From Orychophragmus violaceus (Eukaryota > Streptophyta > Magnoliopsida > Brassicales > Brassicaceae): 64,000 nucleotides of DNA. The stretch covers positions 49,458,947-49,522,946 of the forward strand of contig CM058236.1 of NCBI GenBank assembly GCA_030180135.1. Reading direction: 5' to 3'. A program made the position numbers and the translations under genes. Shown in pieces: positions 1 through 10,850 of this stretch (positions are counted from its first letter, which is position 1; each line of letters opens with the position of its first letter). Below the pieces are notes generated by a model that searched no databases, was not told the DNA's origin, and saw only the letters and a list, made by a program, of their open reading frames with translations.

Positions 1-1
1 T

Positions 2-2366
2 GAAGCCCTTCTTGGAATCGTGCATCCTGAATCTGTGCAACACCTTATCAATATAAGTGTCTTGGCACAATCCAATCAGCCTGTTAGTTCTATCTCTGTA
101 GATTCTGATTCCAAGAATGTATGCGGCTTCTCCCATGTCTTTCATGGAAAAACAACTTCCTAGCCAAGTCTTAATAGACTGAAGCAACGGAACGTCATTA
201 CCGAGGAGTATGTCATCGACATACAGTACAAGAAATGCAATTTTGCTCCCACTTGTCTTCTTGTATACACATGATTCTGCTTCGTTCTTGATGAAACCGA
301 ATTGTTTTACTGCTTCATCAAAACGAAGATTCCAACTCCGTGATGCTTGCTTCAACCCATAAATGGATTTATGAAGCTTGCATACCTTCTTAGCATTTTT
401 AGGATCGACAAAACCTTCAGGTTGTGTCATGTACACGTCCTCTTCCAGAATGCCATTCAGGAATGCGGTTTTGACATCCATTTGCCAAATCTCATAGGTT
501 TCATCATAGTCAATACCATGAATTTGTTTGAAACCTTTAGCCACCAACCTTGCTTTGTAAATCTGTACATTGCCATCCACGTCAATCTTCTTCTTGAAGA
601 TCCATTTACACTCAATGGCTTTTACACCATTAGGTAAATCGACCAAGGACCATACTTGGTTTTCTGACATGGATGTCATTTCGGATTTAGAGGCTCCAAG
701 CCACTTTTCGGAGTCTGGGCCCATCATTGCTTTCGCAAAGGTCGCTGGTTCGTCACCTTCAATGATCATCAGATCATTTGAATTGGTTACGAGAAATCCA
801 TAGTATCTCTCGGGTTCGTGACGGATCCTTCCGGATCTGCGAACTTCAGGCTCCACAGGCGCCGGTTCCACAGAACTTTGTGGTTCCAACTGCTGCTCCT
901 CCTCAGCAGGTTGAGCAGTATCCTGTGCATCTAGAATTTCTTCAAGATGTACTTTACTCCCACTGTTTTTCTTAGAGAGGAACTCCCTTTCAAGAAAAGA
1001 ACAGTCCCGAGCAACAAATACTTTGTTCTCAGATTGGTTGTAAAAGTAGTATGCCTTGGTTTCCCTAGGATAACCAACGAAGTAGCATTTATCTGATTTG
1101 GGTGCAAGCTTGTCGGAGATTAAACGTTTGACATAAGCCTCGCAACCCCAAATCCTTAGGAAAGACAGACTAGGAACGTTCCCAGTCCACAGTTCATGTG
1201 GTGTCTTTTCTACTGATTTAGATGGCACTCTATTCAGTGTAAACGCAGACGTTTCTAGAGCATATCCCCAAAAGGATAGTGGAAGATTAGAATGACTCAT
1301 CATAGACCGAACCATATCCAATAAAGTTCGATTTCTCCTCTCCGATACTCCATTCCATTGGGGTGTACCAGGAGGAGTGAGTTGTGAAACGATTCCACAC
1401 TCGCTCAGATAGTCGCTGAATTCTTGGCTCAAGTATTCTCCTCCGCGATCCGATCGCAGAATCTTAATACTCTTGCCAAGTTGATTCTGTACTTCATTCT
1501 TGAATTCCTTGAATCTATCAAAGGAATCTGACTTGTGTCTCATCAAATAGACATAGCCATACCTACTGAAATCATCAGTAAAGGTAATGAAGTACTTAAA
1601 GTTTCCTCTGGCAGCAGTACTCATTGGCCCACATACATCAGTATGAACAAGGCCCAATAAATCACTGGCCCTTTCATTTGGTTTGTTGAAAGGGGCTCTA
1701 GCCATTTTGCCCACCAAACAAGACTCGCATTTCTCACATGATTCAAAATCAAATGAGCCCAGAAGCCCATTTCGATGGAGCCTCTGGATGCGTTTCTCAT
1801 TGATATGGCCCAAACGACAATGCCATAAGAAAGTCGGGTTTTCGTCATTGGACTTAAACCTCTTTGTATTTATGTTAAAGACAGGCATTTCTTGGTTTAA
1901 TATATATAACCCATTATCTAATGGGGCGCTACCATAATAATTACCATCACGATTAAAAGAACAAACTTTATTCTTAACAGCAAAATCAAAACCTTCCAAA
2001 TCCAAAACGGATACTGAAATTATGTTTCTGCTAATCGCAGGTACATAGTAGCAATTATTCAAAATTAAAACCATGCCCGAAGGTAAAGACAACTCGTAGG
2101 TGCCTACGGCCAGTGCAGCAACCTTAGCTCCATTCCCGACTCGTAGCTCTACTTGTCCTTTCTTCAGCGTCCTACTGTTTCTTAGTGCCTGCACATCAGT
2201 ACAAATATGAGCACCGCAGCCGGTATCCAATACCCACGAAGTAGGACTAGAAGACATAACATTAAGTTCGATAACATAAATACCTGAGTCAGACGCATCA
2301 TACGTCTTCTTCAGCTTCTTGTAATCTTCCATGAACTTCTTGCAGTCTTTCTTCCAATGCCCCAAC
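2..2366 (-). pseudogene. Outer Copia pol: protease, integrase and most of reverse transcriptase
   Basis: Read on the minus strand, this is the Copia polyprotein from the end of the Gag zinc knuckle (2340-2366) through the protease (DTG, about 2210-2240), the GAG-pre-integrase domain (about 1690-1840) and the integrase core (HTDVCGP near 1635, RSDRGGEY near 1450, NGVSERR near 1345) to reverse transcriptase (YVDD near 212-223). I checked the frame at three distant points and it agrees, so it may be open to the edge. Compared with the inner element, 21 codons are missing between DETY and EIWQMDV near 494, at the start of the RT palm. That deletion is flanked by TAT on both sides. RNase H is off the left edge. 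Confidence 0.88.
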
Positions 2367-3039
2367 TGTTGGAATTGTGTCCAGTAATCTCGGTACTGTC
2401 TCTAGAAAGTAAGAGTATGTCAATGATCAGACATAAGTCATATAATACTGGGGGTCATGATGGCTTGCTAGAGTCCGCTCATGATCTATAAGTCTTGGAC
2501 TTATTGCCTTTATTATATGATCCCATATGGGTCACACGCCTAAGCTAACAGGAAAATGTGTAGGAACGGTTTTAGCAGAAGTACATAAAAGTGCTAGGCA
2601 TTTACTGTACTTAGAGAGAATAAAAGGTTTAGCCACTGTGCATCGATCGATGCATGAGGTGCAACGATCGATGCAGTGCGCAAACACCGACGAGTTAATT
2701 GGTATTTGGGCCAAATGGCCCAAACGGAACAGGACGAGTTTTGTGTCATAAAACTCGAGTTTCAGACTGATTAACCCTAACACAAGAGCCGTAAACTCTC
2801 TCTCTCTGCGCCGATTTCCCTTTGTGGTCTAGCAGCTATTTCCTGTGAAAGCGTGTGTGAACCTTTGGAGGATTCATCCCTCGGTGTTTCTCTGATCTCA
2901 GACATACCATCTTCTTCCGCTGCAATAACAGGTATAAGGTGAGATCATCATTTGTTTCTATTCTGAGAAGAACCTAGATCGCATGTTTAGGATAATCTGA
3001 ATCTGGAATTGAATCAGGATTTATCTAAACGATCCAACA
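2367..3039 (+). repeat. 5' LTR of the inner Copia
   Basis: This 673-bp direct repeat starts TGTTGG and ends CCAACA, and matches 9413-10085. It contains a pair of CGATCG-core palindromes near 2640-2675 (CATCGATCGATG, then CGATCGATGC). The LTR of the outer Copia is recognisably related along its length, including the segment around GGTCACAC and CCTAAGC, so the two elements belong to one lineage. Confidence 0.97.
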
Positions 3040-3040
3040 C

Positions 3041-3052
3041 TGGTATCAGAGC
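3041..3052 (+). other. Primer-binding site, initiator Met tRNA
   Basis: TGGTATCAGAGC begins two bases after the LTR end. It is the usual plant Copia complement of the 3' end of initiator methionine tRNA, where minus-strand DNA synthesis is primed. Confidence 0.95.
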
Positions 3053-4599
3053 TTGGGTTCTGGTTTTTCTTGTTTAGATTCATGTTTAGGATTGTTTAAA
3101 GAGGTGTTTTTGAATCAATCTACTGATAAGATTAAAACACTTAAGAAACAAGAATTAGAATCCTAAACAAACTGTTTAAAATCGCATGACCAAACTATAT
3201 TGATTTGGTATGTGATCTAAACTGATTTTGCATCGACTGAGATCGCATTGCATCGATCGATGCAATGCAAGGATCGATCGTTGCAGTCGCGAGAGATTGA
3301 CCGCGATCGCATGGATCGTTCAAACGATCGCATGGATCTCACGAGAATCTCTCGGCCAAACCTGATAACCGTTCGTGCACGCGTGAGAGCAACGATCGAT
3401 GCAGGATCGATGAACGATCGTTGCAGGATCGATGCTGTGAGCATCGATCGATGCGGTTAGGGTTTTGGCTCGGTTTAAAATTTGATTAAAAATCAACGTT
3501 CTGGTTTAATAAACAGATTTTAATAATTTTATTAAATCTGGTTAAACCGGAATAAGAAATCCAATGTCGAAAGAAATATTGGATTTAGTGCCTAAACCAG
3601 GAATTTCTAATTTGATTTGGTTGGACCAAATAAATTGAGAAATTCCGGTTTAGTAAATAACTGGTTGACAATTGTGGTCATCGTAGTAATTAAAACTTGG
3701 TTAGACCAGTTTTAATGAACCAGACCGGTTATGTCAAATGATTGGACAATTGGATCATGTCTTGGACATGGATCAATTCTTGGGCCTCGGGCCAAGAAGT
3801 TAAAACAATTGGGCCAGTTATTTGAGTCTTTCTTCAGATCAATTTAAAATCTATTTTATGAAATTATAAAGTCGGTTTTAAATTAAAGTTTCCGAAATTT
3901 TATAATTAGAAAGTTTCTTAAAATAGAATTTTCTGAATTTGCGGGTTTTGGATTTTAAAGAAGTTTCTAAAGTTAGAAAGTTTCCGGTTTTAGAAAGTTT
4001 CCAATTTTAGAAAGTTTCTAAAAATAGTAGGTTTCCATAAATAGAAAGTTTCCCGAAATAGTAATCTTCTATTTTGGGAATGATTTTAATAAACCTACGA
4101 ACCTCAAATAATATCAAGCGTTGGATGTCTTGTCCAGGCTATGTCAGCTGTCAAAGCCCATTCAATTGCATTCATGGCCTTACAGTGTGAAGATGTCTGC
4201 TTTTGCGTGGGTAAGACGGTTTGTGATTCATAAATGTCATTGGGAGTCCCAGACATTGATGATTACATGACTGTATAGTCCGGTTTTCTTGACTAGGCCA
4301 TCGGGAGTCCCGGGCCTTGAGACATCAGGGTGGATTGGGCCTCGGGCCCAGATTCACAACCAAGAGTTATATCACGGATATAATTAGCCGATATAGGGCT
4401 TACCGATATAAGCTAAGGTTGGGTGACGGCCAGTGGCCCACTTTGATCTTAGTTATATGTGGATCTTGGAATCATTATATTCTATTGAGGGTAACTTAGG
4501 TTATTGAATATAATGCATGATTAATCATATTATACTTTAATACGAGATTAATCATTTTGAACATATAACTAATAACCTTTTTATTTATATATTTCAGAT
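3053..4599 (+). other. Long untranslated leader of the inner Copia
   Basis: No convincing gene lies here. The first part (3240-3465) is packed with CGATCG-core palindromes, for example GCATCGATCGATGC at 3250-3263 and again near 3441-3454. Short ORFs across it only spell out these repeats. The stretch 3880-4075 is a degenerate run of a GAAAGTTTC-like motif about every 15-25 bp. At 4240-4330 two copies of a GGGAGTCCC motif occur. The leader ends just before the gag start codon at 4600. Confidence 0.8.
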
Positions 4600-7500
4600 A
4601 TGACTACTACAAGCACACAAAACACATTCTCGATCCGGTCTGTTCTCGAGAAGGAGAAGCTGACTGGAACGAACTTCCTGACATGGTCAAGGAACTTGAG
4701 GCTGGTCCTCAAGCAGGAGAAGAAGGATTATGTCCTTCGAGATCCCCTCCCCGAGAGACCTCTTGCCAATGCTGCCAGGACTCTGCACAATGCTTGGGAA
4801 AAGCATTCGTCAGATGAAAATGATGTTTATTGCCTGATGTTGGTGACAATGACTCCAGAGCTGCAAAAGCAGTTCGAAAGTGTATTGTCTCCAATCGAGA
4901 TCATGGCAAGCCTGAAATCGCTATTTCAGGAGCAGGCTAGGACCGAAAGGTTCCAGACAGTTAAGAACCTCTTGGACTGTAAGTTGGCTGCGAATGCGGC
5001 AGTGAGTCCTCATGTGTTGAAGATGATGGGTTATCTCGATCATCTTCACAAACTCGACTGCCCAATCAGCCAGGAACTTGCCTGCGACATCATTCTGCAG
5101 TCTTTACCTGCAAGCTATGATCAGTTCATTCTGAACTTTAACATGCATGGCTTGAGTAAGACACTGCCTGAGCTTCACGGAATGCTCAAGACTGCAGAGC
5201 CCAACTTGAAGAAAACCGCCAAGGACCCCAATGTACTTATGGTACAAAAGGGCAAGGGGTTTAAGAAGTCTTCTGCTAAGGATAAGGGAAAGGCCAAGGG
5301 TGTCCAAGTCGTGGACAAGGACACGCCAAAGCCCAAGCCCAAGTCCAAGGCTGGGCCTACTGACATGTGCAGGTTCTGCAAAGAACTGGGGCATTGGAGA
5401 AGAGATTGCAAGAAATTCCAGGAAGGTCTAAAGGAATTAAAGAAGAAGACTTTCGAGACTTCTTCATCAGGTATTTTTGTTATAGAAGTTAATACAACTA
5501 CTTCTGATAATACCTCATGGGTCATGGATACTGGTTGTGGGGCTCATATTTGTACTAATATGCAGGCACTCAGCAACAGTAGAAGGCTGAAGCAAGGACA
5601 AGTGGAACTACGAGTTGGGAATGGAGCGAAAGTTTCAGCACTAGCTGTAGGAACTTACTTGTTGTCTTTACCTTCGGGATTGATTTTAGAACTTAATAAT
5701 TGTTATTTTGTACCTGCTATAAGCAGAAATATTATTTCAATTTCTTTGTTGGATTTGGAAGGTTATGATTTTTCAGTTAAGAATAAATTATGTTCCTTCA
5801 ATCGCAACAATTTGTTCTATGGTTCTGCCCCTCTTACGAATGGGCTTTACATACTCGATCAATCCGCGCCAATTTATAACATTAATACAAAACGGTTTAA
5901 ACCTAATGAGGAAAACCGAACGTTTCTATGGCATTGTCGTTTAGGGCACATCAGCGAGAAACGCATCAAGAGACTCCATTCGAATGGACTTCTTGGCTCA
6001 TTTGACTTTGAGTCATGTGAGAAATGCGAATCCTGCATGATGGGCAAAATGACACGGGCCCCCTTTAATAAACCTAACGAGAGGGCCAGTGACTTATTGG
6101 GCCTGATACACACTGATGTGTGTGGCCCAATGTCCACTAATGCAAGAGGAAACTATCAGTACTTCATTACCTTCACTGATGATTTCAGTAGGTATGGATA
6201 TGTTTATTTGATGAAACATAAGTCTGAATCTTTTGAGAAGTTCAGAGAATTCCAAAATGAAGTACAAAACCAACTTGGCAAAAGCATTAAGGCTCTTCGG
6301 TCCGACCGAGGAGGAGAATACTTAAGCCAGGAATTCAGTGATCATCTGAGAGAGTGTGGGATCGTATCCCAACTCACTCCTCCTGGAACACCTCAATGGA
6401 ATGGTGTGTCTGAGAGGAGAAATCGGACCTTATTGGATATGGTTCGATCTATGATGAGTCACACAGACCTTCCAATATCCCTTTGGGGATATGCTCTGCT
6501 AACAGCAGTGTTCACTCTAAACAGAGCGCCATCAAAAGCAGTAGCAAAGACACCATATGAATTATGGACTGGAGTGGCTCCAGTGCTGTCTTATCTAAGA
6601 ATTTGGGGTTGTGAAGCCTATGTTAAGAGATTAATCTCAGATAAGCTTACACCAAAATCTGATAAATGCTACTTCATTGGTTATCCACGGGAAACCAAGG
6701 CTTATTACTTCTATCTACGTTCCGAGAACAAGATCTTTGTTGCCCGGGATTGTAACTTTCTTGAGAGAGAGTTTCTTTCTAAGAAAGACAGTGGGAGTAA
6801 GGTACTGCTTGAAGAAATTCAAGATGAACAGGATACTGCTCAACCTAATGAGGAAGAGCAGCAGGAGGATCTACAAGAAATTGTAGAGCCTGAACCTGTA
6901 GTACCTGAAGTTCGAAGATCCGGGAGGATCCGTCACGAACCCGAGAGATATCAGGGATTCCTCGTGACTGACTGTCATGATCTTTTGATCATTGATGGTG
7001 ATGAACCATCGAACTTCAATCAAGCCATGATGGGCCCAGATTCCTCTAAGTGGCGCAAGGCCACTGATTCCGAAATGGACTCCATGTCGGTCAACCAAGT
7101 CTTTTCGTTGGTTGACTTACCCGTTGGTGTAAAAGCCATCGAGTGCAAATGGATCTTCAAGAAGAAGATTGACGTGGATGGAAATGTCCAGATTTATAAA
7201 GCCAGGTTGGTGGCAAAAGGTTTCAGACAAGTTCACGGAGTGGACTACGATGAAACCTATTCACCGGTGGCTATGATGAAATCTATTCGGATTCTACTAG
7301 CAACTGCAGCTTTTCATGATTATGAAATTTGGCAGATGGACGTGAAAACCGCCTTCCTGAATGGTATTCTGGAAGAGGATGTGTATATGACACAACCTGA
7401 CGGTTACATAGATCCAAAGAATGCTGGGAAAGTATGCAAGCTTCATAAATCCATTTATGGATTGAAGCAAGCATCGAGGAGCTGGAATCTTCGTTTTGAT

Positions 7501-8559
7501 GAAGCGATCAAGCAATTTGACTTTATCAGAAACGAAGAAGAACAATGCGTGTATAAGAAAACTAGTGGGAGCAAAATCGTCTTTCTTATTCTGTATGTCG
7601 ATGACATACTGCTTCTCGGAAACGACATTCCAATGCTGAAGTCTGTAAAGGACTGGCTTGGAAGTTGTTTTTCCATGAAAGACATGGGTGAAGCCGCATA
7701 CGTTCTTGGAATTAGGATCTATCGGGATAGACCTAAGAGGCTGATAGGCTTGTGTCAAGACTCATATATTGACAAAGTCCTACAAAGATTCAGCATGAAA
7801 GATTCCAAGAAGGGCTTCACGCCAATGGTACATGGCACAACGCTGAGCAAGAAGCAGAGCCCTACGTCGGCTGCTGAGCTTGAGCGCATGAAGAATATTC
7901 CTTATGCATCTGCAATAGGATCTGTCATGTATGCCATGATCTGTACTCGTCCTGATGTTGCTTACGCATTGAGCATGACGAGTAGATACCAGTCAAATCC
8001 AGGTGAAAACCATTGGATTGCCGTAAAGAATATCTTGAAGTATCTGAGACATACTAAGGATAAGTTCTTAGTGTACGGTGGAAGTGATGTGCTTAAAGTC
8101 AGTGGATTCACGGACGCAAGTTTCCAGACAGACACTGATGATTTCCGGTCACAGTCCGGTTATGTCTTTTGTCTGAATGGCGGTGCAGTAAGTTGGAGAA
8201 GCTCCAAGCAAGACACCGTTGCTGAATATATCGCCGCCTCAGAAGCAGCGAAGGAAGCTGTTTGGATACGAAAGTTCATTATGGAACTAGATGTGATACC
8301 AGATGCGGCTGAGCCTCTGGCACTGTTTTGTGACAACAATGGTGCTATAGCTCAGGCAAAGGAACCAAGATCACATCAGAAATCCAAGCATGTTCAAAGA
8401 AGATATCACTTGATACGTGACATCATTAATAGAAAGGAAGTCAAGATCAGCCGAGTTCCGACAGATGATAATGTCGCTGATCCGTTGACAAAACCACTCC
8501 CAAGGCCTAAGCTCGAGTTCCTGACTGAAGCTGTAGGCATTAGAAACATTGAAATGTAA
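4600..8559 (+). CDS. Copia Gag-Pol polyprotein, intact
   Basis: A single 1319-aa frame starting ATGACTACT encodes all proteins needed for Copia transposition, in order: Gag (about 1-250), a CCHC zinc knuckle (about 256-269, CRFCKELGHWRRDC), aspartic protease (DTG at about 310), GAG-pre-integrase with HCRLGH, integrase with catalytic D506, D569 and E605 (35 residues between the last two, as in DD35E enzymes), reverse transcriptase with YVDD at 999-1002, and RNase H with TDAS (D1172). Gag and Pol share one frame, as is usual for Copia. I see no stop or missing catalytic residue. The outer Copia encodes a closely related protein. Products would act in cytoplasmic virus-like particles and then the nucleus. 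Confidence 0.97.
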   Translation: MTTTSTQNTFSIRSVLEKEKLTGTNFLTWSRNLRLVLKQEKKDYVLRDPLPERPLANAARTLHNAWEKHSSDENDVYCLMLVTMTPELQKQFESVLSPIEIMASLKSLFQEQARTERFQTVKNLLDCKLAANAAVSPHVLKMMGYLDHLHKLDCPISQELACDIILQSLPASYDQFILNFNMHGLSKTLPELHGMLKTAEPNLKKTAKDPNVLMVQKGKGFKKSSAKDKGKAKGVQVVDKDTPKPKPKSKAGPTDMCRFCKELGHWRRDCKKFQEGLKELKKKTFETSSSGIFVIEVNTTTSDNTSWVMDTGCGAHICTNMQALSNSRRLKQGQVELRVGNGAKVSALAVGTYLLSLPSGLILELNNCYFVPAISRNIISISLLDLEGYDFSVKNKLCSFNRNNLFYGSAPLTNGLYILDQSAPIYNINTKRFKPNEENRTFLWHCRLGHISEKRIKRLHSNGLLGSFDFESCEKCESCMMGKMTRAPFNKPNERASDLLGLIHTDVCGPMSTNARGNYQYFITFTDDFSRYGYVYLMKHKSESFEKFREFQNEVQNQLGKSIKALRSDRGGEYLSQEFSDHLRECGIVSQLTPPGTPQWNGVSERRNRTLLDMVRSMMSHTDLPISLWGYALLTAVFTLNRAPSKAVAKTPYELWTGVAPVLSYLRIWGCEAYVKRLISDKLTPKSDKCYFIGYPRETKAYYFYLRSENKIFVARDCNFLEREFLSKKDSGSKVLLEEIQDEQDTAQPNEEEQQEDLQEIVEPEPVVPEVRRSGRIRHEPERYQGFLVTDCHDLLIIDGDEPSNFNQAMMGPDSSKWRKATDSEMDSMSVNQVFSLVDLPVGVKAIECKWIFKKKIDVDGNVQIYKARLVAKGFRQVHGVDYDETYSPVAMMKSIRILLATAAFHDYEIWQMDVKTAFLNGILEEDVYMTQPDGYIDPKNAGKVCKLHKSIYGLKQASRSWNLRFDEAIKQFDFIRNEEEQCVYKKTSGSKIVFLILYVDDILLLGNDIPMLKSVKDWLGSCFSMKDMGEAAYVLGIRIYRDRPKRLIGLCQDSYIDKVLQRFSMKDSKKGFTPMVHGTTLSKKQSPTSAAELERMKNIPYASAIGSVMYAMICTRPDVAYALSMTSRYQSNPGENHWIAVKNILKYLRHTKDKFLVYGGSDVLKVSGFTDASFQTDTDDFRSQSGYVFCLNGGAVSWRSSKQDTVAEYIAASEAAKEAVWIRKFIMELDVIPDAAEPLALFCDNNGAIAQAKEPRSHQKSKHVQRRYHLIRDIINRKEVKISRVPTDDNVADPLTKPLPRPKLEFLTEAVGIRNIEM

Positions 8560-9412
8560 TCTAAATTTGAGTGGGAGCTTTGTGAGCTTTATTTTAGTTA
8601 TTTGATATGTTCTTGTAAAACATTATTTATGTTTTAATGAAATTATTATTTCAAGATTATTTTAACTGTGATGAAATAATCGTTCCAAAATGATATGAAC
8701 CATTTTATAGGTCATCGAAGTAAATGATTTGATCTTGAGTTATCGAAGTCATTTAGCTTGATCATGAGATCCTATATTTGATAAATGTTTTATATCATCC
8801 TGTCCCTAGTCGAAGGTTGTTGAAATTGGAACACCAACAACCGTGTAAGACTGGATTGGTACGTGACTTATGACAAAGTCTCAATGTGTCATAGATGCTC
8901 GGCATCAAAGTCAGTACATAGGTGTATGTTGGGAACATACGACCGGACAAGACCCGCTTATAAGAACTCTTCAGGATATTTATATCTGTGTCATAAGAGA
9001 TTCTTACTACGACTATAGAGTATAGTCCTTAGACCTGAGTTCACATGCATGTGATTGCACATGGACTGGTGTACTTTGATCATTGTCTAACGCTATCGTT
9101 CTGCGATAGCTATAAGGACCTTGTTTGGGTACATCATGAAATGAGTAGTTTACAGTGATGGAACAAGATGGGATTTGTCCCTCCAATATAAATGGAGTGA
9201 ATATCTCTAGGCCAATCGGAGATTTGAATACTGGAAAACGCATGGCCATGCTCAAACGGACTTTCCCGAGTCGTTTGGATTGTCAGTATCAAATCAGAGT
9301 CCGATGAACAAGATTAGGCTTTATAAGGATGACACTAATCTTGCCTTATGACTAATCGAGATATTGGGACAAAAGGATTATGAATACAGAGATTCCAGTA
9401 CAAGTGGGAGAT
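8560..9412 (+). other. 3' untranslated region and polypurine tract of the inner Copia
   Basis: No gene is seen in these 0.85 kb between the gag-pol stop and the 3' LTR. The final bases, 9401-9412 (CAAGTGGGAGAT), form the polypurine tract that primes plus-strand synthesis; the LTR starts at the next base. Confidence 0.85.
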
Positions 9413-10085
9413 TGTTGGAATTGTGTCCAGTAATCTCGGTACTGTCTCTAGAAAGTAAGAGTATGTCAATGATCAGACATAAGTCATATAATACTGGGGG
9501 TCATGATGGCTTGCTAGAGTCCGCTCATGATCTATAAGTCTTGGACTTATTGCCTTTATTATATGATCCCATATGGGTCACACGCCTAAGCTAACAGGAA
9601 AATGTGTAGGAACGGTTTTAGCAGAAGTACATAAAAGTGCTAGGCATTTACTGTACTTAGAGAGAATAAAAGGTTTAGCCACTGTGCATCGATCGATGCA
9701 TGAGGTGCAACGATCGATGCAGTGCGCAAACACCGACGAGTTAATTGGTATTTGGGCCAAATGGCCCAAACGGAACAGGACGAGTTTTGTGTCATAAAAC
9801 TCGAGTTTCAGACTGATTAACCCTAACACAAGAGCCGTAAACTCTCTCTCTCTGCGCCGATTTCCCTTTGTGGTCTAGCAGCTATTTCCTGTGAAAGCGT
9901 GTGTGAACCTTTGGAGGATTCATCCCTCGGTGTTTCTCTGATCTCAGACATACCATCTTCTTCCGCTGCAATAACAGGTATAAGGTGAGATCATCATTTG
10001 TTTCTATTCTGAGAAGAACCTAGATCGCATGTTTAGGATAATCTGAATCTGGAATTGAATCAGGATTTATCTAAACGATCCAACA
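9413..10085 (+). repeat. 3' LTR of the inner Copia
   Basis: This is a 673-bp copy of 2367-3039 with no difference seen by eye, including the palindrome pair at 9687-9721. It is followed by the target duplication CCAAC (10086-10090) and then by the outer Copia gag. Confidence 0.97.
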
Positions 10086-10850
10086 CCAACTGCTTGCAGT
10101 AGTTGCACTTATCCTCAGGAGAAGGCCCAGATTTGGGCTTCGGCTTGGGCTTGTCCTGACTTTCAGCCTGGACAACCTGGGCCTTACCCTTACCCTTCTT
10201 AGGTTTCTTAAACCTTTTACCCCCTTGTACCATCAGGACATTGGGAGTAGCCTTCTTGAGATTCGGTTCTGCTGTCTTCAGCATACCGTACAACTCAGTC
10301 AATGTCTTAGTCATGTTTTGCATATTGTAGTTCATGATGAACTGATCAAAACATGACGGCAAAGACTGCAGAATCATGTCAGTGGCCAGCTCCTGGCTAA
10401 TGGCACAGTCCAGTTTTCCCAGGTTATCAATGTAACCCATCATTTTAAGGACATGAGGACTTACTGGACTGTCCTTAGCCAGCTTGCAATCCATGAGAGA
10501 TTTAACCGTCTGGTATCTCTCTGTGCGAGCTTGCTCCTGAAACAAAGCTTTCAGGCTGTTAATCATCTCAATGGGTGACAATACGTTCTCATATTGCTTC
10601 TGCAGCTCTTAGTTCATGGTCACCAGCATTAGACAAGTAACATCTTTGACATCCGCTGAATGCTTATCCCAAGCATTCTTTTCTGTCTGCGGAGCATTGG
10701 AATGTGGCCTCTCGGTGAGAACTCTTTCAAGGACATATTCCTTGTTCTCTTGCCTGAGAACTATTCTCAGGTTTCGATACCATTCCAAGAAATTAGATCC
10801 ATTTAACTTGTCCTTCTCAAGGACGGATCTTAGTGAGAAAGTGTTGATGT
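10086..10850 (-). pseudogene. Outer Copia gag, broken
   Basis: On the minus strand this matches the Gag of the inner Copia from NTFSLRSVLEK (near 10840) to the zinc knuckle. The frame carries a TAA at 10611-10609, where the inner element has Pro. The expected ATG start appears to have mutated, and an upstream in-frame TGA lies just before it. The downstream frame stays open to 10086, where the inner Copia cuts the zinc knuckle: the half CNYCKQ is here and the half GHWKKDC is at 2340-2366. Translation from this piece would run into the inner LTR. Confidence 0.87.

Larger units (their letters stand above)
2367..10085 (+). mobile_element. Complete, very young Ty1/Copia retrotransposon
   Basis: The element is 7719 bp. 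Its LTRs at 2367-3039 and 9413-10085 are both 673 bp and I saw no difference between them by eye. LTR ends are TGTTGG and CCAACA, and a 5-bp target duplication (CCAAC) flanks it. An initiator-Met primer-binding site follows the 5' LTR and a purine-rich tract precedes the 3' LTR. A single 1319-codon gag-pol frame is intact. Identical LTRs mean insertion too recent for substitutions to accumulate, so it may still be able to move. The 1.55-kb leader and 0.85-kb 3' untranslated region are long for a Copia element. Confidence 0.97.

Noticed and set aside
347..975. Plus-strand ORFs over the outer Copia pol
   Set aside because: They are shadows of the minus-strand reverse transcriptase frame. The same applies to plus-strand ORFs over 61656-62938 and 37790-38134.
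3217..3460. ORFs with repeated RSM, DRS and CIDR peptides on both strands
   Set aside because: They only translate the CGATCG palindromes in the Copia leader. The same occurs at 2527-2783, 9573-9829 and 11847-12205.
3880..4075. Possible heat-shock element array (GAAAGTTTC repeats), as in heat-activated Copia elements
   Set aside because: The GAA and TTC halves are three bases apart rather than the two of a true heat-shock element, so I treat it as a simple degenerate repeat.
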